DNA of 8,325 bases from Candidatus Aminicenantota bacterium (GTDB lineage: Bacteria; Acidobacteriota; Aminicenantia; UBA2199): contig JAGLQA010000195.1 of NCBI GenBank assembly GCA_023137075.1, positions 1 through 8,325 of the forward strand, in the 5' to 3' direction. Numbering within the stretch: position 1 is the first letter of the stretch; the number at the start of each line of letters is the position of its first letter. Of this stretch, positions 1-6,502 are shown one piece after another. A program made the translations under genes and the position numbers. A model generated the notes under the pieces. The model searched no databases and was not told the DNA's origin. It saw nothing but the letters and a program-made list of their open reading frames with translations.

Positions 1-341
1 ATGTGTATATAAAAAGAAAGGCGCTGTTGAACGCGAAAACATCCATAAAAGAGATTTTTTCCCGCCAGGTCATAAACCGGAACTATTTCGGAAAGTTGGT
101 TATTTTGGCCGGCGGCCGCGTGTATGCGAACCTGAACGAACGGCCCCTGGGCCATATTAAAACCGGTTCTATCCGCGGCCTGGTTTACGAGGAATTGCGC
201 AAGGGAAAAAGCTGGCTGCGAACCAGGGATAAGGTATCACCCTGCCGGGAATGTCATTACCGTTTCTTATGCCCATCCATATCAAATTACGAGTATGCGG
301 TGGGGAAGCACAATCTCTGCACCCTTCGAGAAGAAGGTTAA
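1..341 (+). CDS. SPASM / pseudo-radical-SAM peptide maturase, C-terminal fragment (5' end outside window)
   Basis: Only the last ~112 residues are visible; the frame is open to the left edge, so the GTG at position 3 is not a credible start. The tail has the cysteine layout of an auxiliary Fe-S (SPASM-like) domain: PCRECHYRFLCP followed by SNYEYAVGKHNLC, giving C81, C84, C90 and C106 when counted from base 3. The preceding stretch (FGKLVILAGGRVYANLN, then GHIKTGSIRGLVYEEL) is the usual lead-in to this domain. This ending is characteristic of the SPASM-domain maturases of grasp-with-spasm systems and of the related pseudo-rSAM proteins of the GG-Bacteroidales peptide systems. Those families act on ribosomally made peptides. 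Which one this is cannot be decided without the N-terminal half and its radical SAM CxxxCxxC motif. The next gene starts one base after the stop codon, so the two are almost certainly co-transcribed. Confidence 0.75.
   Translation, partial: VYIKRKALLNAKTSIKEIFSRQVINRNYFGKLVILAGGRVYANLNERPLGHIKTGSIRGLVYEELRKGKSWLRTRDKVSPCRECHYRFLCPSISNYEYAVGKHNLCTLREEG
332..337 (+). promoter_or_regulatory. Shine-Dalgarno that fixes the kinase start
   Basis: AGAAGG lies five bases before the ATG at 343, inside the last codons of the upstream maturase gene. It supports 343 over the in-frame ATG at 295. The latter would add 16 residues overlapping the maturase reading frame and would push the hydrophobic anchor inward. 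Confidence 0.6.
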
Positions 342-342
342 T

Positions 343-2691
343 ATGAGAAACATCAAACGAAAGGGGAAGTGGGTTTTGTTAATCCTAACATTTCTTTTTG
401 GGGTCATTTTGTCTACCCGGGATATTGTGGATTCGGAAGTGGAAAAGAGCATTGTGTTGAACAAATTGGTAAACGAATCGGTGGAGAAAAAATGGGACGA
501 CAAACAAAAGGAAAAGGCGCTGGCATCCGCCGGGCAAGCCCTGGAATATGCGAAAGAATTTGATCAAAAAGACCAGGAGGTTTATGCCCTGGCTAATTTG
601 GGTAATATCTATCGCAGGCTGAAGCAATATGATAAAGCAATGGAGTATGCCCAAAAAAGCCTGGAACTGGCTGAAAAAAGGAAAAATAAAAAAGAAATTG
701 TTTATGCGCTCGATGTGATTGGAATAATTTACACTGAAATACCGGATTTTCAAAAAGCGCTCCGGGTGTTTGAAAGGATGAGACCGATTTATACCGGAAT
801 TGGCGACACGGAAAATGAGGCCAAAATAGTAAGCTTTATAAGCAACGTTTATTCTATAATTGGAGAGAAAGAGAGAGGACTTGAACTAAAAAAAGAAGCC
901 TTGAGATTATACCGGGATGTGGGTGATTATGATCAAATCGCACATACGCTGGCTGATATCGGTGCATTTTACTCATTAACCGGGGATACTGAAAAAGCGC
1001 AATCATATTATCTCGACGCCGTGAAAATAGCAGAGGAAAAAGGTACGGCCAGCCGAAGAGGAAGAATTAATCAAAGACTGGGAATGTTTTATAAAGGGCT
1101 TAAGCAGTATCGGAAATCAGCGGATTATTTTCGTAAAACGATAAATATTTATAAAACAAATAATCGAACGAAAAAACTACCCGTTCCCTATACTTTGTTA
1201 GGAGACATTTTAATCGAGCAGAAGAAATATGATCAAGCTTTATTTTATTTGAACCGGGCATTGGATATAAAATTAACACACAAATTTTCTATATATAGCA
1301 ACCCCGCGCCTATCCTGGACAAAATAGGACAGGTATTTTTTAAAAAAAAAGAATATCAAAAGGCCATTGATAAATATAAAGAGGCCTTAAATTTTTATAT
1401 AAAAGGTCAAAATATTAATCGCCAGATCGAAAGCCACCATTCTATCGGTGAAGTTTACCTGGTGTTAACCGATCTTAAAAACGCCAACAAAAATTTAAAA
1501 AAAAGCAGCGAATTATTAAAAAAATCGTACAATATTTCCTTAAAAAGAGATAATTATAAGCTGTTGTCCGGTTATTTTGAAAAAACAGGCAATTATAAAA
1601 AAGCTTTAGAGTACCACCGTTGGTATGCCGACCTGAATCTCAAAATCTATGACAGCGAGAGCGTAAAGACCATAACCGAGATGCAGACTAAGTACGGAAC
1701 CGAAAAAAAGGAGAAGGAGATCGAATTGTTGAAAAAAAAGGAGGAAATCCGGGAACTCACCCTCAGCAAGCAAAAAACCCTCCGCAACCTTTTTCTCGCC
1801 GGTTTTGTGTTACTCCTGGTAGTCATGGTATTTTTCGTTAAAAAATATTACTACTTTTTTACCTTCTGGAAGAAAAAAAATGTGATCAGTCATTACAAAG
1901 TGGTGGATAAAATCGGTTCCGGCGGCATGGGCATCGTGTACAAAGCCCATGACGTCCGGGATAAAACCAAGACCTTTGCCATCAAAGTGTTACGGGAGGA
2001 ATATTTTGATGATGAAACCTATAAAAAGAGGTTCAAACAGGAAGCGCTGGTCACCGACCGGTTGGACCATCCCAATATCATCAAAATCAGTGAAAGAGGC
2101 GAATCCGGCGGTAATCTCTACATGGCCATGGAATTACTAAAAGGCCGGACATTGGAGCAAAAATTACGGGAACAAGGCCGGTTAAAATTAGACGAAGCGA
2201 TTCATATCATGACCCAGGTCAGCGATGCCCTGGTGAGGATTCACGGCAAAAACATCATTCACCGGGATATGAAACCCGCCAATATCATGCTGATCGAAAA
2301 AGATGGAGATGAAAACTATGTCAAGGTGCTGGATTTCGGCCTGGCCCGGGCGGAATTCCAGACCCGGTTGACCAGGACCGGGATAATGGTCGGCACCACC
2401 AATTACCTGTCGCCGGAGCAAATTACAAATTCGGGGATTTCGACGGCCAGCGATATCTTTTCCTCAGGCATCATTTTTTATGAAATGGTATGCGGCAGCA
2501 AGCCCTTTTTCGGAGAAAGCGAAAGCGACATCATCCGGGCCATCCTTGACACCCAACCGGTGGCGCCCGGAACATTTAGCCCGGACATCCCGGAGAAACT
2601 GGATGAATTAATCATCAGGATGTTAGCAAAAGATAAAAAATCCAGGCCCACCGGTAAGGGAATCCTAAAAACCCTGCAGACAATCGACTAA
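343..2691 (+). CDS. TPR-sensor transmembrane serine/threonine protein kinase
   Basis: A 782-residue receptor-like kinase. A basic N-terminus and hydrophobic segment (residues 10-23) form a signal anchor or signal peptide. About nine tetratricopeptide repeats follow (~80-435), then a Lys/Glu-rich coiled coil (~446-481), a membrane helix (483-499) and a C-terminal Hanks-type kinase domain (~515-782). Catalytic parts are complete: glycine loop GSGGMGIVY 525-533, ATP-anchoring K548, helix-C E567, HRDMKPAN with catalytic D642, K644 and N647, DFG with Mg-binding D664, and SPE at 690-692. HRD makes it an RD kinase, probably controlled by phosphorylation of the Thr-rich activation loop 667-689. With two membrane segments the TPRs should lie outside the cytoplasm and the kinase inside. 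The order is the reverse of PknB, whose kinase is N-terminal. The TPR plus coiled-coil part resembles TPR sensors fused to other output domains. The TPR part is strikingly A-rich while the kinase half is more G+C-rich. The ligand and substrates are unknown. Confidence 0.9.
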   Translation: MRNIKRKGKWVLLILTFLFGVILSTRDIVDSEVEKSIVLNKLVNESVEKKWDDKQKEKALASAGQALEYAKEFDQKDQEVYALANLGNIYRRLKQYDKAMEYAQKSLELAEKRKNKKEIVYALDVIGIIYTEIPDFQKALRVFERMRPIYTGIGDTENEAKIVSFISNVYSIIGEKERGLELKKEALRLYRDVGDYDQIAHTLADIGAFYSLTGDTEKAQSYYLDAVKIAEEKGTASRRGRINQRLGMFYKGLKQYRKSADYFRKTINIYKTNNRTKKLPVPYTLLGDILIEQKKYDQALFYLNRALDIKLTHKFSIYSNPAPILDKIGQVFFKKKEYQKAIDKYKEALNFYIKGQNINRQIESHHSIGEVYLVLTDLKNANKNLKKSSELLKKSYNISLKRDNYKLLSGYFEKTGNYKKALEYHRWYADLNLKIYDSESVKTITEMQTKYGTEKKEKEIELLKKKEEIRELTLSKQKTLRNLFLAGFVLLLVVMVFFVKKYYYFFTFWKKKNVISHYKVVDKIGSGGMGIVYKAHDVRDKTKTFAIKVLREEYFDDETYKKRFKQEALVTDRLDHPNIIKISERGESGGNLYMAMELLKGRTLEQKLREQGRLKLDEAIHIMTQVSDALVRIHGKNIIHRDMKPANIMLIEKDGDENYVKVLDFGLARAEFQTRLTRTGIMVGTTNYLSPEQITNSGISTASDIFSSGIIFYEMVCGSKPFFGESESDIIRAILDTQPVAPGTFSPDIPEKLDELIIRMLAKDKKSRPTGKGILKTLQTID

Positions 2692-2712
2692 TTGACAATT
2701 TTTATTCTCTCT

Positions 2713-2751
2713 TTGCTCAAGCAATTTGAAAAAAAACTGAAATTTTTTTTT
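2713..2751 (+). terminator. possible weak intrinsic terminator after the kinase gene
   Basis: TTGC-TCAA-GCAA (2713-2724) can form a short hairpin. Beyond it, an A8 run (2729-2736) can pair with a T9 run (2743-2751) around a six-base loop. The second structure is A-T only and the first is short, so neither is a convincing terminator. The position, between the kinase stop codon and the next promoter, is where one would be expected. Confidence 0.25.
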
Positions 2752-2756
2752 ACTAC

Positions 2757-2769
2757 GACATTATTTGTC
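2757..2769. repeat. short inverted repeat in the -35 region of the methyltransferase promoter
   Basis: GACA-TTATT-TGTC is a perfect four-base inverted repeat with a five-base spacer, centred about 20 bases upstream of the -10 element. Its position would suit an operator for self-repression. Repeats this short occur often by chance, and no controller (C) protein gene is present. Confidence 0.2.
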
Positions 2770-2778
2770 ACAGCAATA

Positions 2779-2787
2779 TGGTATAAT
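2779..2787 (+). promoter_or_regulatory. extended -10 promoter for the R-M operon
   Basis: TGGTATAAT is a perfect extended -10 element (TGnTATAAT), 17 bases upstream of the methyltransferase ATG. No good -35 lies at the usual spacing (CATTAT at 17 bases), which extended -10 promoters tolerate. TTGTCA at 2765-2770 looks like a -35 but is only 11 bases away. Transcription would be expected to start near 2794-2796, giving a leader of roughly 10 bases. Confidence 0.55.
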
Positions 2788-2804
2788 TTAAATCTTGAAA
2801 TAAA

Positions 2805-4712
2805 ATGAGAGCAGAAAAAGCGTTGACTTGTGTGCAAGATACAAAAAATTTTGGGGCCCGTCCAATCTTAAAATGGGCTGGGGGGAAACAGCAGTTAATG
2901 CAACAGCTATTACAGCGAGTTCCGAAAAATTATCGCCAATATATCGAACCTTTTATAGGCGGCGGCGCGTTGTTCTTTGCATTAACTCCTGACGCTGCAA
3001 TAATTGCGGATTCTAACCCGGAACTAATGAACCTTTACCGAACAGTGGTTAATGACGTGGAATCGTTAATAGAAATTTTGAAAGGTTTCAAGACAGATAA
3101 AGATAGTTATTACAAGATTAGGTTTCTAAATACTACTCAACTTTCAGATGTCGAAAGAGCTGCTCGCACGATTTATTTAAATCGGACCTGCTTCAATGGT
3201 CTTTACAGGGTTAACAAGAAGGGTCAATTCAATGTCCCTTATGGGGATTACAAAAATCCGAGAATTTATTATCCTGAATATCTCAGAGCCGCTTCCATTG
3301 TCCTTAAAAGCACCACAATAATTTGTGCCGATTACAGGGAAGTTCTAGCAAAACATGCACGGGAGGGAGACTTCATCTATCTTGATCCACCGTATCTTCC
3401 GGTATCGAAATACTCTGATTTCAAGAGGTATACGAAAGAACAATTTTATGAAGAGGAGCACATCGAACTGGCTAAAGAAGTAAAACGGTTACACGAACTT
3501 GGTTGCCATGTACTGTTAACAAACTCAAATCATCCACTGGTTTATGAATTGTATAATGGTTTTAGAATTGAGGTATTCCAGACACGCAGAAATATTAGTA
3601 AAGATGCAAAAAATAGAAAAGGTGAAGATGTAATCGTAAATATCCCACCGCACAGGAAATTTTTATTACGCGTTGAACCTCCCACTTTGAAAGAGACGAT
3701 TCTCAGGTACCCTCCCACCCGTTTTATGGGCAGCAAGCAAAACATCTTACCTTATATTTGGGAGGTTTCCTCTCAATTTGAGTTTAGCAGCGTAATCGAT
3801 CTTTTCAGTGGCAGTGGAGTGGTAAGCTATATGTTTAAATCCCAGGGGAAGCAGGTCTATTCAAATGATTTTATGTCCATGAGTGCTGCTTTTACCAGGG
3901 CAATGGTTGAAAACAGCAGTATAAAATTATCCGATGAAGATATTCAGATGCTGCTTGATAGGTCAGTGAAAACAGACAATTTTGTCTCAAATACGTATAA
4001 AGGACTCTATTTCAAAGATGAAGATAACCATTTAATAGATTGTATAAGAGCAAATATAAAAAAAATAAAAAATAAATATAAAAAAGCACAGGCAATTTCT
4101 GCTTTAATCAGAGCTGCTGTTAAAAAAAGGCCGCGGGGAGTGTTTACATATGTTGGAGATCGTTATGATGACGGCAGGCGAGACTTGAAGATTTCTTTCG
4201 ATCAACAATTTATCAATGCGGTAAAAGCTGTAAATAAAGCAGTTTTTGATAATAGCAAAGCCAATTTATCTCGAAGAGGGGACGCGATGACAGTTCATTG
4301 GCAGGCAGACCTCGTTTACATGGACCCACCTTATTATAGCCCTTTCTCAGACAATGACTATGTGAGGCGTTACCATTTTGTGGAGGGAATTGCCTGCGAT
4401 TGGAAAGGAATAGAAATTCAAGAACATACAATGACCAAAAAATTCAAGAGCTATCCTTCCCCATTTAGCTCTCGATTGGGGGCCCGCGATGCTTTCGACA
4501 GACTATTTAACAATTTCAAAGACAGTATTTTGATTATCTCTTACTCATCAAACTCTCTACCAAAAAAAGAAGAAATGCTGTCTCTGATGTCAAAATATAA
4601 AAAACACGTTGAAGTATTTTCAGTCGACTATCATTACAGTTTTGCTAACCAGGGACATAAAGTCGCTAACAATAATAACAAAGTGCAGGAATATATTTTT
4701 GTCGGTTATTAG
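2805..4712 (+). CDS. fused two-domain Type IIS DNA adenine-N6 methyltransferase (D12/Dam class)
   Basis: A 635-residue protein with two complete alpha-class adenine methyltransferase domains in one chain. Domain 1: AdoMet-site motif LKWAGGK (22-28), FIGGG (50-54), DSNPEL (69-74), FNGLYR (130-135, aligning with YNGLCR of E. coli Dam) and catalytic DPPY (194-197). Domain 2: FMGSK (307-311), DLFSGSG (332-338), SND (353-355) and catalytic DPPY (507-510). Both catalytic motifs are intact. Each domain presumably methylates adenine in one strand of an asymmetric site, as in the fused FokI methyltransferase of similar length, protecting host DNA from the endonuclease encoded next. Start: an in-frame TGA at 2796 excludes an earlier start, and later Met codons would cut into the first AdoMet motif. 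No clear Shine-Dalgarno precedes the ATG. The exact target is not readable; adenine in both strands is expected (GGATC- or GAGTC-like sites are candidates by family). Confidence 0.92.
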   Translation: MRAEKALTCVQDTKNFGARPILKWAGGKQQLMQQLLQRVPKNYRQYIEPFIGGGALFFALTPDAAIIADSNPELMNLYRTVVNDVESLIEILKGFKTDKDSYYKIRFLNTTQLSDVERAARTIYLNRTCFNGLYRVNKKGQFNVPYGDYKNPRIYYPEYLRAASIVLKSTTIICADYREVLAKHAREGDFIYLDPPYLPVSKYSDFKRYTKEQFYEEEHIELAKEVKRLHELGCHVLLTNSNHPLVYELYNGFRIEVFQTRRNISKDAKNRKGEDVIVNIPPHRKFLLRVEPPTLKETILRYPPTRFMGSKQNILPYIWEVSSQFEFSSVIDLFSGSGVVSYMFKSQGKQVYSNDFMSMSAAFTRAMVENSSIKLSDEDIQMLLDRSVKTDNFVSNTYKGLYFKDEDNHLIDCIRANIKKIKNKYKKAQAISALIRAAVKKRPRGVFTYVGDRYDDGRRDLKISFDQQFINAVKAVNKAVFDNSKANLSRRGDAMTVHWQADLVYMDPPYYSPFSDNDYVRRYHFVEGIACDWKGIEIQEHTMTKKFKSYPSPFSSRLGARDAFDRLFNNFKDSILIISYSSNSLPKKEEMLSLMSKYKKHVEVFSVDYHYSFANQGHKVANNNNKVQEYIFVGY

Positions 4713-4718
4713 GAGGAG
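4711..4718 (+). promoter_or_regulatory. strong Shine-Dalgarno overlapping the methyltransferase stop, for a TTG start
   Basis: AGGAGGAG begins inside the methyltransferase TAG (4710-4712) and ends six bases before TTG at 4725. It makes TTG the clear start, since the nearby ATG at 4733 is in another frame. Translation of the endonuclease is probably coupled to termination of the methyltransferase. Confidence 0.8.
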
Positions 4719-4724
4719 TATATA

Positions 4725-6485
4725 TTGGCGTTATGGCAAATAGGAAATACAACGGTTAGAAGTCCTTATAGGTTACGGGAAGCATTAATAGTTCTAAAAA
4801 AATCGGAATTTTACGGCAACCTATTAGGGAAGGAGCAGGAAACAGGATTTGCTAAATTACTCAATGAGAAGTCGATCGTTAACGTAGACCGACTTAATAG
4901 AGAAGGGGAGGCAGATGTAAGCGACCTGGGGCGTAAATGGAGAAGCGCTTTAGCCCAATTAGGTTTTGTCGTTATTCATCTCAAGCATAGGCAAAAAAAA
5001 GGCATTGATCCTGAAATTGAATCCTTTGTAGTAGACTTTCCGAATTTGACCGGTAGACCTTATGAAATTACCCCGAACGGCAATCGATTAATTATGGCAG
5101 AAAGTGTTGCCGAACAACAAGAATGTTTTCTTAGAGCTTTAACTGCATATTGGATACCTTCAATTTTTGAGACTCGCTATAAATTTCCCCCATTCTCTCC
5201 GCTCCGGTTTGTCCTTGACATTCTCTTGAAGCTTGAAAAAAAAGGAGAGGAACCGGTTATTAAATTCGAAGAGATGGCAGCAATCGTCCAATGTAGAACC
5301 TACGTTGATGGAATTGATAATGTCGTTTTAGAAATTCAACACTATCGAAATGAGAGAAAGAAATCGGAAAACAAAAGAAAATTTGATAAAGAAATGCTTA
5401 ATAAATCAGTATCAACTTTAAGTAAAAAAATAAAACCGAATACTTTAATTGATTATTCTGATTTAAATTTTCGTTATTTAAAAGCAACTGGACTTTTCCA
5501 GGCAAAAAGAAAATCAATTGCGCTGCGTCCTGAAAAGCATACCCTGGCAGAACTACTGGTTTCAGATATAGGTAAAACCTTCGATCATTCCGTTTATATA
5601 AAATATTTATGGAATGGCGCTGTATTACCGACTGACAGTATAATTAAGGCTTTAGAGGTAGTCGAGAATATAATCACACAATTAGAAATTCGAGGTGAAA
5701 AAGTAAAGATACCAGGTTTAGAAAATTTACCTATGGCTGAGATTACGAGATGGCGTTATCAATTAGAAGAACGTTTACTGTGCCTGAAGGAGGATGAGTT
5801 CGCGGATGCTCAATCAAAATATTGGGAAGAAATTGTTGAATTCTTGAATTTTTTCAAAACTCGAAAAAGTAAAATGACATCCCGGCAAGGAGAAATTATA
5901 AAAATTCAGCGCAGCGAATCACCGGCTTATTTTGAGTGGATTATCTGGAGAGCTTTCCTGGCTATCGATTCATTGGCCAATAAGCCCTGGGAAGCGCGGA
6001 GATTCAAAGTCGATCAGGATTTTTTACCTTTATCACATGCTCCCGGAGGTGGTCCGGATATGGTTTTTGAGTTTGAAGAATATGTCCTTGTTGTAGAGGT
6101 TACGCTTACATCCTCATCCCGTCAGGAAGCAGCAGAAGGAGAAACTGTCAGGCGGCATGTCGCTGAAATAGCCGAAAAATTTGAGAACACGGAGAAAAAA
6201 GTATACTGTTTATTCATTGCACCGAATATTAATAGTAATACAGCCGAGACTTTTAAAATTGGCAATTGGTATAAGAAAGACGACACTAAAATACCCCTGC
6301 AAATCGTGCCATTTAAACTCGAAGATTTTATTAATTTGTTTACAACTTTTTTTAAAACAAACAATAGAGATCCAGTGAAAATTAAGGAATTAATCGTTGA
6401 ATGTCGAGCTTTGGTCAATAGAGATGCTCCCGAATGGAAGAATGAAATAAGTGCGGAGACAAATAGATTTATCTCACGATTATAA
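4725..6485 (+). CDS. Type IIS restriction endonuclease, AlwI / Nt.BstNBI / Nt.BspD6I family
   Basis: A 586-residue enzyme expected to bind an asymmetric site and cut a few bases to one side. Family resemblance runs the whole length: WQIGNTTVRSPYRLREAL at the N-terminus, SPLRFVLDIL and HYRNERK in the recognition half, FRYLKATGLF and LRPEKHTL in the middle, then a C-terminal nuclease domain. There E404 (YFEWIIW), D445 (GGGPD), E458 (VVEVT), E471 and H478 (VRRH) match, in order and nearly in spacing, the active-site residues I recall for Nt.BspD6I (E418, D456, E469, E482, H489). YCLFIAPNINSNT follows, as in Nt.BstNBI. The usual Lys of PD-(D/E)xK is Thr460 here, which is normal for this family. 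Length is close to the ~600 aa of Nt.BstNBI. It starts at TTG 12 bases after the methyltransferase stop. Whether it cuts both strands or nicks one cannot be told from sequence alone. Confidence 0.88.
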   Translation: MALWQIGNTTVRSPYRLREALIVLKKSEFYGNLLGKEQETGFAKLLNEKSIVNVDRLNREGEADVSDLGRKWRSALAQLGFVVIHLKHRQKKGIDPEIESFVVDFPNLTGRPYEITPNGNRLIMAESVAEQQECFLRALTAYWIPSIFETRYKFPPFSPLRFVLDILLKLEKKGEEPVIKFEEMAAIVQCRTYVDGIDNVVLEIQHYRNERKKSENKRKFDKEMLNKSVSTLSKKIKPNTLIDYSDLNFRYLKATGLFQAKRKSIALRPEKHTLAELLVSDIGKTFDHSVYIKYLWNGAVLPTDSIIKALEVVENIITQLEIRGEKVKIPGLENLPMAEITRWRYQLEERLLCLKEDEFADAQSKYWEEIVEFLNFFKTRKSKMTSRQGEIIKIQRSESPAYFEWIIWRAFLAIDSLANKPWEARRFKVDQDFLPLSHAPGGGPDMVFEFEEYVLVVEVTLTSSSRQEAAEGETVRRHVAEIAEKFENTEKKVYCLFIAPNINSNTAETFKIGNWYKKDDTKIPLQIVPFKLEDFINLFTTFFKTNNRDPVKIKELIVECRALVNRDAPEWKNEISAETNRFISRL

Positions 6486-6502
6486 TTAAAACATATTTAT
6501 TA

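Noticed and set aside
3..341. A complete 112-aa small protein starting at GTG 3
   Set aside because: The frame is open to the window edge, and the content is the C-terminal end of a much longer maturase family.
295..342. Earlier ATG at 295 as the start of the kinase
   Set aside because: It would overlap the maturase reading frame by 47 bases. The ATG at 343 has a good Shine-Dalgarno and places the hydrophobic anchor at the N-terminus.
2188..2421. Minus-strand open frame of 77 codons inside the kinase domain, and similar antisense or shifted frames at 282-503, 385-753, 3542-3745, 4213-4431, 6122-6418, 6676-6996 and 6812-7118
   Set aside because: Each lies within a well-supported gene and shows no recognisable protein features or ribosome site; they are shadows.
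2692..2697. TTGACA just after the kinase stop, as a -35 box
   Set aside because: No -10-like hexamer lies 16-18 bases downstream; the TATAAT at 2782 is far too distant.
2692..2804. A controller (C) protein gene or small RNA upstream of the methyltransferase
   Set aside because: The 113-base gap is too short for a C gene and has only weak A/T structures.
4725..6485. FokI-type endonuclease, suggested by the FokI-like fused methyltransferase and similar length
   Set aside because: The nuclease domain and full-length motifs match the AlwI/BstNBI family (GGGPD, VEVT, RRH, YCLFIAPNINSNT), not FokI.
6486..6502. A bidirectional terminator between the convergent endonuclease and propeller genes
   Set aside because: The 17-base A+T-rich gap contains no hairpin; any terminator must lie within the coding ends.
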